64,000 bases of DNA, from the NCBI RefSeq assembly GCF_000380645.1, contig NZ_AQXZ01000019.1:62001-126000 (forward strand), in the 5' to 3' direction. The stretch is from Smaragdicoccus niigatensis DSM 44881 = NBRC 103563 (GTDB lineage Bacteria > Actinomycetota > Actinomycetes > Mycobacteriales > Mycobacteriaceae). A program made the translations under genes and the position numbers. The notes under the pieces are model-generated. The model ran no database searches. It had not been told where the DNA came from and saw only the letters and a program-made list of their open reading frames with translations. This document shows positions 9,988 to 17,871 of the stretch, piece after piece; position 1 is the stretch's first letter, and every line of letters starts with the position of its first letter.

Positions 9988-10542
9988 CTACCGCGGATCC
10001 CGCCCGGTCATCGCGAGCAGCCGATCCTGGGGTGACGCGTCGTCGGGGACGGGCACCGGATCGGCAAATAAGCCAGATGCCTTGAGCATGTCCTTCTTTG
10101 GCTCGATCTCGGCCAAGACTTCTTGAACGAGAGTCGGGTCGAGCGTCTCGTCGGCGCCGATCGCGCGTGCGAGATCCCAGGTGTGCACGGCTGCATCGCA
10201 CACCATCTCGCGAAGGTAGTGCTCGATCGGCACGAGTCCGTAGGAAAGGGCGACCGTTCCCTCCGGTGAAGCGTTCTCCCAGGCCTTCAGCGCCTGCGCC
10301 GAGAACCGATCCCATTCGGCGGGGAGATCGTCGCCGAGGGGGTCGATATCTTTGGTCGCCTCCGCGACCGTCCGGCCATTGACCAACGGGGCGACCCACT
10401 GCTGTTCCCCGATGACGTGGCGAACCAAGTGCGCCACATCCCATTCTGTGTCCGGCGTCGGCGCCTGCCAGTCTTTGACTTCTCGTACCCGCTCGCCGAA
10501 TCCGGCGAGCGCGGTCTTGCAGAGTTCGAGCCAATCGGCCAT
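9988..10542 (-). CDS. DinB-like (TIGR03086) metal-binding protein
   Basis: 184 aa from the ATG at 10542, which has a perfect AGGAGG upstream; the longer frame has none. It fits the mycothiol maleylpyruvate-isomerase N-terminal / DinB four-helix superfamily: TEWDVAHLVRHVIGEQQW carries the first metal-ligand histidines and CDAAVHTWDLARAIG the characteristic HTWDLA motif. Members are Zn-binding and some use mycothiol; the substrate here is unknown. It is transcribed away from the SGNH hydrolase gene, sharing a 156-bp divergent promoter region. Confidence 0.9.
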   Translation of the reverse strand: MADWLELCKTALAGFGERVREVKDWQAPTPDTEWDVAHLVRHVIGEQQWVAPLVNGRTVAEATKDIDPLGDDLPAEWDRFSAQALKAWENASPEGTVALSYGLVPIEHYLREMVCDAAVHTWDLARAIGADETLDPTLVQEVLAEIEPKKDMLKASGLFADPVPVPDDASPQDRLLAMTGRDPR

Positions 10543-10698
10543 CACTGCCTCCTCATAAACGGAGCACCTGTTGCCGACCATACGCCACCGAAGACCGGCA
10601 AAAAACGGTCCGCGCCACGCCGATGACGCGCGGTGGGCGTGATCACGGAAACAGTGTCGACTTCGATGCGATTTCGTTTCCTATGTGAAACTTGGGAC

Positions 10699-11574
10699 AT
10701 GCGTCGTCGACAGGCCGCCGGGCTGACCACTGTGGTGGTCGGTGCCATTGGTGCTGCCGTCGCCACGGCGGTCGTTCTGTCTGACGAGCCCGCGAAGACC
10801 GTCGACCAGCCGGTCAAGGCGGTTGTCGCGGCCCTGCCGGAACTGCCACGAACCTATGTGGCGCTGGGGAGTTCGTACGCTTCCGGGTCCGGGGGCAACG
10901 AGGTCAGCGGCACGCGTTGCCAACAGTCCGTGGACAGCTATCCCCGCCAGATCGCCGCAGCACTCGACATGCGCCTCGTGGACGCCACCTGCTCCGGCGC
11001 GACCACCAAGAACATTCTTCGGGTCCCGCAAGCGCCGCTTGTCGATCGCCCGCAGATCGATGCGGTGTCGCGGGATACGGACCTCGTGACCATCACCGCC
11101 GGCGGCAACGACATCGACTATTTCGGCCGCATGATGGCGATGAGTTGCGCGAACACCGGCTGCGGACGCGGCGGACCGGCTCCCGAACCCACTGCGGCGA
11201 ACTACCAGGCCGTCGAGGACGCCTTGGTCGAGACCATCGGAGCCGTTCGGGCGCGGGCACCCCACGCGACCATCGTGGTGGTCAACTATCCGCCGGCCGT
11301 CGAGCCGTCCGCTCGGAAGTGTCCGGATCTGGCTCTGACCGATCACCAGGTCGCCGAAATCACGCACGTCCACGACGAGCTGGGCGCCGCCACCGCGCGC
11401 GCGGCACAGAAGGCGGGCGCCGTCCTCGTCGACACGTCGAAACTCGGCGCGGACCACACGGTGTGTTCCGCCCAGCCGTGGCTGGACGGAATCAAGTCGT
11501 CGGCGCCGTACCACCCCAACGCGCGCGGGAGGACGGCGATGGCCGATCTCGTCTTGGCCGCGCTACGAGCCTGA
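10699..11574 (+). CDS. Secreted SGNH-family esterase/lipase
   Basis: 291 aa from ATG 10699. An N-terminal hydrophobic segment (about residues 8-27) is a signal peptide or anchor. SGNH blocks: ALGSSYASG with catalytic Ser59 (block I), VTITAGGNDIDYF (block III Asn) and PYHPNARG near the end (block V His). Cysteines in RCQQSVDSYP, DATCSGATT and CANTGCG suggest an exported disulfide-bonded enzyme, as in actinobacterial lipases of this family. Probably hydrolyses O-acyl esters of lipids or glycans. GAAACT lies 6 nt before the ATG, so it may be leaderless; a start at 10666 is possible. It converges on and overlaps the acyltransferase gene by 12 bp. Confidence 0.88.
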   Translation: MRRRQAAGLTTVVVGAIGAAVATAVVLSDEPAKTVDQPVKAVVAALPELPRTYVALGSSYASGSGGNEVSGTRCQQSVDSYPRQIAAALDMRLVDATCSGATTKNILRVPQAPLVDRPQIDAVSRDTDLVTITAGGNDIDYFGRMMAMSCANTGCGRGGPAPEPTAANYQAVEDALVETIGAVRARAPHATIVVVNYPPAVEPSARKCPDLALTDHQVAEITHVHDELGAATARAAQKAGAVLVDTSKLGADHTVCSAQPWLDGIKSSAPYHPNARGRTAMADLVLAALRA

Positions 11575-12957
11575 CCGCACCAGTTCTCCGTTCACCTCAT
11601 CCGGCACGGACGGCACGTCCCGCCTCTGACGGCGAGCCACCACCGCGGCCGACCCGATGAGCAACACCCCGGTCCACACGACGACTCCGCCGACCCAGAG
11701 ATCGAATCCGTACTTCAGCACGAACCCCAGGGCGATTCCGGCTGCGCCGACGAGCATCGACCGTCCCGAGTTCTGGCTACGCCAGTCGATGCGCTCACGT
11801 CCGGTCGTGATGAGACTGATGGGACTGCGCCGCAGCACCTCCACGATGAACACCGTGAGGGCGACGGTCGCGGCGTACGTGATGAGCACGCGCGGCACGG
11901 TCGGGATGTTCCACGTCGCGGCCTGCGGAAGAAGTGCGTCGAGCGCGAGCGCGTGCGCCAGGTAGATACCGAACGACCGATCTGACGCGGTCTTGAGGAA
12001 TCGATCTGCACCCGAGCCAGGCGTCCGCCGCTCCTGCCAAACGGTGCCGAGGCAGTAGACGATCACGATGATCGAGATGAACGCGAACACGTTATGCAGC
12101 ATGAACACGTTCGTGGCGCGATCCATCGGCTCGCCCCGTCCGAGCACCTGCACGTAGTACATAAGCGTGACGGCGATGACCGCCGCCCCCGCGACGATCA
12201 AGAGCGCTCGCCAGCGCACCATCAAGCGCGTGAAGGCGTCGAAGTGGAGCGCTGCCATCGCGCCCGCGACCACGAAGAACTGGTACGGGATGAGCGTGAT
12301 GTCCAGATTTCGCCACAGTGCGCTCGGCAGTCCGTCGGCGAAGAATGCCGGGACCGGGCGCACCATCGCGAGCATGACTGTGGCCTGGAAGGCGAAGCTG
12401 GCGGCCAACAGGTAGCGGTGAAAACCCCAGGTGCGTCGCAGAACCCACAGGAGCAGCGGGAACACTGCATAGATCTGCATCGACACCGACAGGAAGTACA
12501 GGTGTCCCCACGCATTGCCGGTGACGAGGTCATACGTGACGCTCTTGGCCGACCCGGCCAGCGATCCAGCGCTGGCGAAGACGTCGTCGAGTTCGCCGCG
12601 CCGGAAGCGGCCGTACAGCCAGTAGAACAAGCTCCACGTCACGAACGGCAGCCCGACGAGCTTGAACCGGCGTCGCCAGAACGTCGGCGCGTGGAGTTCC
12701 CGGCTGCGGTACTGGTACGCGAGCACGAAGCCGGTCAGTCCGAAGAACCCGTAGCGGGTGTAGCGCAGGAGCAAGCCCATGCCGCCGGCCGCCACGTTCG
12801 CGAGTGCGACCACGTTCAACAGAACGTGGTCGAGGATCACCCCACCGAACGTGATCAGGCGAAACAGATCGATTTGATGGAGGTGTTTGTCGCGTTTGGC
12901 GACCCTGCTCCGGTCATCCACCGGAGCACCTGTCAGCTGCTGCTCGGTTGCGGTCAC
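11563..12957 (-). CDS. Membrane acyltransferase 3 family protein
   Basis: 464 aa from GTG 12957 (VTATEQQLTGAPVDD), with a G-rich stretch just upstream; a longer frame exists but would run into the amidohydrolase. About ten hydrophobic helices. The family motif near the N-terminus is DLFRLITFGGVILDHV, with the histidine expected for O-acyl transfer, followed by RYGFFGLTGFVLAYQYRSREL. Such enzymes O-acylate surface glycans or lipids. Its 3' end overlaps the oppositely oriented SGNH hydrolase, making an acylase/deacylase pair suggestive but unproven. Confidence 0.88.
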   Translation of the reverse strand: MTATEQQLTGAPVDDRSRVAKRDKHLHQIDLFRLITFGGVILDHVLLNVVALANVAAGGMGLLLRYTRYGFFGLTGFVLAYQYRSRELHAPTFWRRRFKLVGLPFVTWSLFYWLYGRFRRGELDDVFASAGSLAGSAKSVTYDLVTGNAWGHLYFLSVSMQIYAVFPLLLWVLRRTWGFHRYLLAASFAFQATVMLAMVRPVPAFFADGLPSALWRNLDITLIPYQFFVVAGAMAALHFDAFTRLMVRWRALLIVAGAAVIAVTLMYYVQVLGRGEPMDRATNVFMLHNVFAFISIIVIVYCLGTVWQERRTPGSGADRFLKTASDRSFGIYLAHALALDALLPQAATWNIPTVPRVLITYAATVALTVFIVEVLRRSPISLITTGRERIDWRSQNSGRSMLVGAAGIALGFVLKYGFDLWVGGVVVWTGVLLIGSAAVVARRQRRDVPSVPDEVNGELVRSGS

Positions 12958-13066
12958 TTGCCCCCCGTACCGTCGTTCATCGGGGATAAAGCTTTCCAGC
13001 CATTTGCGAAAATCCTGGGATCTAAACGGACATTTCGCGCTGGGAATCAGCTGGCGATGATCTTCG

Positions 13067-14170
13067 CTAGTGCGAGACGACCAATCGACCGCGCAGGATG
13101 ACGTAGTCAGGCGCCGACAGCACACCCGGGCCAGATCGCGGATCCTCGCGGTAGACAAGCAGATCCGCGGGTGCGCCGGGCTCGATACCGGGATGACCCA
13201 GCCACGGACGGGCGTTCCAGCTGGCCGCACCGAGCGCTTCATCGGGGGTCATCCCCACGCCCTTCAACGCCTCGACCTCATCCGCCACACGCCCGTGCAG
13301 AATTCCGCCGCCGGCATCGGTTCCGGCGTAGATCGCGATCCCGGCATCGTGCGCGTTCGCGACCGTCTGTCGTACGCGTTTGTGGAGGTCGAGCATGTGG
13401 CTCTGATACTTCGGAAACTTCGACGCCCCGCTCGCGATGTCCGGGAAGTTCTCGATGTTGATGAGCGTGGGCACCAAGGCAACTCCCCCGGCCGCCATCA
13501 TCGCGACGGTGTCGTCGGTCAGGCCGGTTCCGTGTTCGATGCAGTCGATGCCAGCATTGATGAGGCCGGGCAGTGCGTCTTCGCCGAAGACGTGCGCCGT
13601 GACGCGCGCACCCTCTTGGTGAGCCGCTTCGATCGCCTTCTCAAGGATGTCATCGGGCCACAGCGGCGCGAGGTCGCCGACTCCCCGATCGATCCAGTCG
13701 CCGACGATCTTGACCCAGCCGTCGCCGCGACGCGCTTGGTACCGAACGGCATCGGGCAGCTGAGACACGTCCTCGAGTTCGATACCGAGGTCTCGGATAT
13801 AGCGACGCGCGAACGCGATGTGCCGACCAGCGCGAATGATCTTCGGGAGTTCGTGGTGGTCGTCGATGAAACGCGTGTCAATCGGTGATCCCGCATCGCG
13901 AAGCAGCAGCGCGCCTACTTCGCGCTCCATCTCCGCTTGCTTGATCGCACCCTCGTGCGTCTCGTCGCCACCGCCGTACTTGATCCCGACGTGGCAGTGT
14001 GCGTCGACCAGGCCTGGAACGATCCAGCCGCGATCGCTCAGTGTGTCCGCGTTCGCGATGGGCTCGAAGGAGATGACTCCGTCGTGAATCCACAGATCAC
14101 GTTCTTCGGTGCCCGGGAGAACGACACCACGAACATGGAACCGGTTGCCAGTCAGATTCCCATGGGCCAC
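13067..14170 (-). CDS. Metal-dependent amidohydrolase (Rv2915c-like)
   Basis: 367 aa TIM-barrel amidohydrolase. Metal-site motifs in order: VDAHCHVG (HxH), GWVKIVGDW (possible bridging Lys), VTAHVFGEDA, CIEHGTGL and YAGTDAGG (Asp). The last strand-helix and the C-terminal PADLLVYREDP are typical of the imidazolonepropionase/dihydroorotase-like group. Substrate unknown. In M. tuberculosis a similar gene (Rv2915c) also sits next to ffh. The GTG start is 6 nt after TAGGTT, so it is likely leaderless. It diverges from the glnA4-like operon across a palindromic promoter region. Confidence 0.92.
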   Translation of the reverse strand: MAHGNLTGNRFHVRGVVLPGTEERDLWIHDGVISFEPIANADTLSDRGWIVPGLVDAHCHVGIKYGGGDETHEGAIKQAEMEREVGALLLRDAGSPIDTRFIDDHHELPKIIRAGRHIAFARRYIRDLGIELEDVSQLPDAVRYQARRGDGWVKIVGDWIDRGVGDLAPLWPDDILEKAIEAAHQEGARVTAHVFGEDALPGLINAGIDCIEHGTGLTDDTVAMMAAGGVALVPTLINIENFPDIASGASKFPKYQSHMLDLHKRVRQTVANAHDAGIAIYAGTDAGGGILHGRVADEVEALKGVGMTPDEALGAASWNARPWLGHPGIEPGAPADLLVYREDPRSGPGVLSAPDYVILRGRLVVSH

Positions 14171-14219
14171 ACGCCCAACCTACGCGGTAAGCGCCGCACA
14201 GATCGGACGCTCCCAGCGC

Positions 14220-14243
14220 CGCAAAGGAACTATTTCCTTTGCG
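14220..14243. promoter_or_regulatory. Perfect 10-bp inverted repeat, putative operator
   Basis: CGCAAAGGAA - CTAT - TTCCTTTGCG: two perfect 10-bp arms with a 4-bp centre, 38 bp upstream of the amidohydrolase -10 hexamer (14177-14182, minus) and 89 bp upstream of the glnA4-like ATG. Size and symmetry fit a dimeric repressor or activator controlling one or both divergent genes. No regulator gene is adjacent. Confidence 0.6.
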
Positions 14244-14263
14244 CGACCGACAGGTGCCGATTT

Positions 14264-14308
14264 GTGCGGGGTCAGCCCAAATCATCGCGTGTTTGGCTCG
14301 CCCCGCAC
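14264..14308 (+). promoter_or_regulatory. Imperfect hairpin before glnA4-like gene
   Basis: Arms GTGCGGGGTCAGCCCAAA (14264-14281) and GTTTGGCTCGCCCCGCAC (14291-14308) pair over roughly 15 of 18 positions with a 9-nt loop. It ends 23 nt before the ATG at 14332. If transcribed it could be an attenuator or 5' UTR structure; it could also be a second operator. Confidence 0.45.
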
Positions 14309-14331
14309 CGCCGGGAGCGCAGGATAGGCAC

Positions 14332-15672
14332 ATGGCGGACGGCATGCTGACCATCGACCATTTATCCACGGCTGTGGACCGCGGCGAGATCGACACCGTT
14401 GTCGTCGCGATGACCGACATGCAGGGCCGCCTCCAGGGGAAGCGCTGCGATGCACGGTATTTCCTCAGCGAGGTCGCGACGCAGGGCACCGAGGCGTGCA
14501 ACTACCTGCTCGCCGTCGACGTCGAGATGACCACGGTCGACGGCTATGCGATGTCGTCGTGGGAGCGGGGTTATGGAGACTTCCTGCTGCGGCCCGATTT
14601 CGCGACGTTGCGCCGGATTCCGTGGCAGCCCGGCACCGCGCTCATCTTGTGCGATCTCGAGTGGCTCGACGGATCGCCGGTGGTCGCGTCACCGCGGCAG
14701 ATCCTGCGCGCGCAGATCGACCGGCTCGCTGCGCACGGTCTCACGGCTTTCGCGGGGACCGAACTCGAATTCATCGCGTTCGAGGACACATATGAGGCCG
14801 CGCGCCACGCCGGATACCGCGGGCTGACGGCGACCAACCAGTACAACGTCGACTACTCGATTCTCGGTACGTCGCGGATCGAGCCGCTCTTGCGCAAGAT
14901 CCGCACGTCAATGGCCGGTTCGGGCATGACCGTCGAGTCGGCCAAAGGCGAGTGCAACGACGGGCAGCACGAGATCGCGTTCCGCTACAAGGATGCGTTG
15001 ACGACCTGCGACAACCACTCGATCTTCAAGACGGGCGCCAAGGAGATCGCCGCGCAGCAGGGGCAGAGCCTCACGTTCATGGCGAAATTCAATGAGCGTG
15101 AAGGCAACTCGTGCCACATCCACATGAGCATGCGGCGCGGGGCGGAATCCGCGTTCGCCGGCTTCACCGACACGATGCGCGCGTTCCTCGCCGGCCAACT
15201 CGCGTGTGCCCGCGACTTCACGCTCATGTACGCGCCGAACATCAACTCCTACAAACGCTTCGCGAAGGGCAGTTTTGCCCCGACCGCGGTTGCCTGGGGC
15301 GTCGACAATCGGACCTGCGCCTTCCGGGTAGTCGGTCACGGCGACGCCCTGCGGGTCGAGAACCGCATCCCGGGTGGCGACGTAAACCCGTATCTCTCGG
15401 TCGCCACGATGATCGCGGCCGGCCTGCACGGCATCGAGAACGGACTGACGCTCGAGGAGGAAACCCTCGGCAACGCCTACCAAGCCGACAAGACGCACGT
15501 CCCGTCGACACTGCGTGAGGCCGCCCAACTCTTCGGTGCCAGCGCTGCCGCCCGCGCAGCTTTCGGCGAGGATGTGGTGAACCACTACCTCAACATGGCC
15601 CGCGTCGAAGTCGAGGCGTTCGATGCGACGGTCACCGACTGGGAGCGCATGCGTGGCTTTGAACGACTCTAA
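14332..15672 (+). CDS. Glutamine synthetase-like gamma-glutamyl amine ligase (GlnA4 type)
   Basis: 446 aa from ATG 14332 (AGGA upstream). It has the glutamine synthetase fold: beta-grasp N-domain (TDMQGRLQGKRCDARYFL), AGTELEFIAFED, AKGECNDGQHEIAFRYKDAL with metal-binding glutamates, GNSCHIHMSM and NINSYKRFAKGSFAPTAVAW, RVENRIPGGDVNPYL. It lacks the adenylylation-loop signature of GlnA1. The next genes encode an aldehyde dehydrogenase and an SDR, the order recalled for M. tuberculosis glnA4-Rv2859c-aldC-Rv2857c; Streptomyces GlnA4 is a gamma-glutamyl-ethanolamide synthetase. So it likely glutamylates a mono- or polyamine as the first step of amine use. The amidotransferase-like hydrolase gene of that cluster is missing here. 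Confidence 0.9.
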   Translation: MADGMLTIDHLSTAVDRGEIDTVVVAMTDMQGRLQGKRCDARYFLSEVATQGTEACNYLLAVDVEMTTVDGYAMSSWERGYGDFLLRPDFATLRRIPWQPGTALILCDLEWLDGSPVVASPRQILRAQIDRLAAHGLTAFAGTELEFIAFEDTYEAARHAGYRGLTATNQYNVDYSILGTSRIEPLLRKIRTSMAGSGMTVESAKGECNDGQHEIAFRYKDALTTCDNHSIFKTGAKEIAAQQGQSLTFMAKFNEREGNSCHIHMSMRRGAESAFAGFTDTMRAFLAGQLACARDFTLMYAPNINSYKRFAKGSFAPTAVAWGVDNRTCAFRVVGHGDALRVENRIPGGDVNPYLSVATMIAAGLHGIENGLTLEEETLGNAYQADKTHVPSTLREAAQLFGASAAARAAFGEDVVNHYLNMARVEVEAFDATVTDWERMRGFERL

Positions 15673-17008
15673 GACGCTGATCAACCCGGCGAACGAGCGC
15701 GAAATCTGCGTTGTCGAGGGGTACTCGGTCGCCGAGACCGACGCCGCGATCGACCGGGCCCAACAGGCTTTCTCGACGTGGCGCGAGGTCACGCCCGGCG
15801 ATCGGGCGCGGTTGCTGCGCCGGTTTGCCAGTGCGGTCGATGGCGACATCGAGAATCTCGCCCGCATCGAGGTCGAGAACTCCGGTCACACCGTCGGCAA
15901 TGCGCGGTGGGAGGCAGGCAACGTTCGCGATGTCCTCGATTTCGCCGCGGGTATGCCGGAACGACTGCACGGGAAGCAGATTCCGGTCGCCGGCGGCATC
16001 GATGTCACGTTCGCCGAGCCTCTCGGCGTCGTCGGCGTCATCGCGCCGTGGAACTTCCCCATGCCGATCGCGTCATGGGGCTTCGCGCCCGCTCTGGCCG
16101 CCGGCAACACGGTGGTGCTCAAGCCCGCGGAACTGACTCCACTCACGGCCCTTCGACTGCAGGAACTCGCACGTGAGGCGGGCATTCCGGAGGGAGTGTT
16201 CCAGGTCCTGCCGGGCAAGGGCTCGATCGTCGGCGAACGGTTCGTCACGCACCCGGCGGTGCGAAAGATCGTCTTCACCGGTTCCACCGAGGTCGGCAAG
16301 CGGATCATGGCGGGGTGCGCGGAACAGGTCAAGCGCGTGACGCTCGAGCTCGGCGGCAAGAGTGCGAACATCGTCTTCGCGGATAGCGACCTCGACGCCG
16401 CGGCCACGGCCGCTCCGATGGGTGCGTTCGACAACGCCGGTCAGGACTGCTGCGCACGCTCACGCATTCTCGTGCAGCGCAACGTGTTCGATCGATTCCT
16501 GGAACGCCTGGAACCAGCCGTGCGCAATGTTCGCGTCGGCGACCCCACCAACGCCGAGAACGAGATGGGACCGCTCATCTCGTCCGAACACCGCGATCGC
16601 GTCGCGGGCTACGTCGGCGACGTCGCGTTCACGGGATCGTCCCCCGATGGACCCGGGTACTGGTACCCGCCGACGGTCGTCCTCGCCGGCCGGAACGACC
16701 GGATCGCGCAGGAAGAGGTGTTCGGGCCGGTCGTCGCGGTCCTGCCCTTCGACGACGAAGCGGACGCGATCTCGCTCGCGAACGCCACCGACTACGGGCT
16801 CTCCGGGTCGATCTGGACGTCGGACGTCGGGCGGGCGTTGCGCGTCGCGCGCGGCGTCGAATCCGGCAACCTGTCGGTCAACTCGCATTCGTCAGTCCGG
16901 TACTGGACGCCGTTCGGCGGTTTCCGTCAGTCCGGACTCGGTCGCGAACTCGGACCCGACGCGGCACTCGCATTCACCGAAACCAAGAACGTCTTCATTG
17001 CTACGTGA
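15653..17008 (+). CDS. Aldehyde dehydrogenase (AldC-like)
   Basis: 451 aa from GTG 15653 (VALNDSKTLINPANEREI), overlapping the upstream gene by 20 bp. Class I/II NAD(P)+ aldehyde dehydrogenase: VIAPWNFPMPI (catalytic Asn), FTGSTEVGKRI (cofactor binding), LELGGKSANIVF (general base Glu), GQDCCARSRI (nucleophile Cys), EEVFGPVVAVLPF. In the amine pathway it would oxidise a gamma-glutamylamino aldehyde to the acid. The C-terminus ENKNVF-type ending is present (TETKNVFIAT). It overlaps the SDR start by GTGA. Confidence 0.93.
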   Translation: MALNDSKTLINPANEREICVVEGYSVAETDAAIDRAQQAFSTWREVTPGDRARLLRRFASAVDGDIENLARIEVENSGHTVGNARWEAGNVRDVLDFAAGMPERLHGKQIPVAGGIDVTFAEPLGVVGVIAPWNFPMPIASWGFAPALAAGNTVVLKPAELTPLTALRLQELAREAGIPEGVFQVLPGKGSIVGERFVTHPAVRKIVFTGSTEVGKRIMAGCAEQVKRVTLELGGKSANIVFADSDLDAAATAAPMGAFDNAGQDCCARSRILVQRNVFDRFLERLEPAVRNVRVGDPTNAENEMGPLISSEHRDRVAGYVGDVAFTGSSPDGPGYWYPPTVVLAGRNDRIAQEEVFGPVVAVLPFDDEADAISLANATDYGLSGSIWTSDVGRALRVARGVESGNLSVNSHSSVRYWTPFGGFRQSGLGRELGPDAALAFTETKNVFIAT

Positions 17009-17784
17009 AGGGAAATACATTGCAGCGCTTGCAGGACCGTGTCGCCGTCATTACGGGTGGCGGCAGCGGGATCGGAAAGGCCAGTGCGGTCCGGTTGGCC
17101 GCGGAAGGGGCTCGTGTCGTCGTCGTGGACGTCGATGCCGCCACCGGTAAGGCCGTCGCTGATGCGGTGAACGGTGAGTTCGCACAGGTCGACATCACGA
17201 ACGAGGACGGTATCCGGGGCCTGTTCGATGATGTCGTGGAACGCCATGGGCGCCTCGACATCGTCTTCAACAATGCGGGTATCTCGCCACCCGACGACGA
17301 CTCGATTCTCACCACGGGCATCGATGCGTGGCGCCGCGTCCAGGAAGTCAACCTGACGTCGGTTTTCCTGGGCTGCAAGTATGCGATTCCGCACATGCAG
17401 CGCCAAGGCAAAGGCTCGATCATCAACACCGCGTCCTTCGTGGCCTTGATGGGCGCGGCGACGTCCCAGATCTCCTACACCGCCTCGAAGGGCGGCGTTC
17501 TCGCGATGAGCCGGGAACTCGGGGTGCAGTTCGCGCGGGAAGGCATCCGGGTCAATGCCCTGTGCCCAGGACCGGTCAACACTCCCCTGCTGCAGGAACT
17601 GTTCGCGAAGGACCCGGAACGGGCCGCGCGCCGACTGGTCCACATCCCGCTCGGACGCTTCGCCGAGCCGGAAGAAATCGCCGCGGCCGTCGCGTTCCTG
17701 GCCAGTGATGACTCGTCGTTCATCACGGCGTCGCAGTTCCTCGTCGACGGCGGCCTGACCGGGGCGTACGTGACGCCGCTCTAA
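17005..17784 (+). CDS. Short-chain dehydrogenase/reductase
   Basis: 259 aa classical SDR: cofactor motif TGGGSGIG, adenine-pocket DVD, NNAG, catalytic Ser in INTASFVALMG, YTASK (Tyr and Lys), and PGPVNTP. The Asp at the end of the second strand favours NAD(H). The GTG at 17005 overlaps the ALDH stop; an in-frame TTG at 17023 has a better AAGGGA spacing, so the true start may be 18 nt later. In the operon it probably oxidises an alcohol intermediate of the amine, upstream of the ALDH step. Last gene before a large terminator. Confidence 0.92.
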   Translation: MKGNTLQRLQDRVAVITGGGSGIGKASAVRLAAEGARVVVVDVDAATGKAVADAVNGEFAQVDITNEDGIRGLFDDVVERHGRLDIVFNNAGISPPDDDSILTTGIDAWRRVQEVNLTSVFLGCKYAIPHMQRQGKGSIINTASFVALMGAATSQISYTASKGGVLAMSRELGVQFAREGIRVNALCPGPVNTPLLQELFAKDPERAARRLVHIPLGRFAEPEEIAAAVAFLASDDSSFITASQFLVDGGLTGAYVTPL

Positions 17785-17792
17785 CCAATGCC

Positions 17793-17866
17793 AAACGGTT
17801 CGGTGCTCGGACAGGTTCGTCATCGATATATATCGATGACGGCTCCGTGAAAGCACCGAACCGTTT
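17793..17866. terminator. Nested long hairpin between convergent SDR and ffh genes
   Basis: Outer arms AAACGGTTCGGTGCT (17793-17807) and AGCACCGAACCGTTT (17852-17866) pair perfectly over 15 bp. Inside, after a symmetric 10 x 10 nt internal loop, lies a perfect 24-bp palindrome (17818-17841; half-site CGTCATCGATAT). It fills the 87-bp gap between two converging genes and ends in TTTT on the plus strand and AAA-bordered on the other, so it can serve as a bidirectional terminator. Confidence 0.85.
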
Positions 17867-17871
17867 TCGAC

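Noticed and set aside
17005-17784. Start of SDR at TTG 17023
   Set aside because: AAGGGA spacing favours it, but the GTG overlapping the ALDH stop gives normal translational coupling; kept the longer form and noted the alternative.
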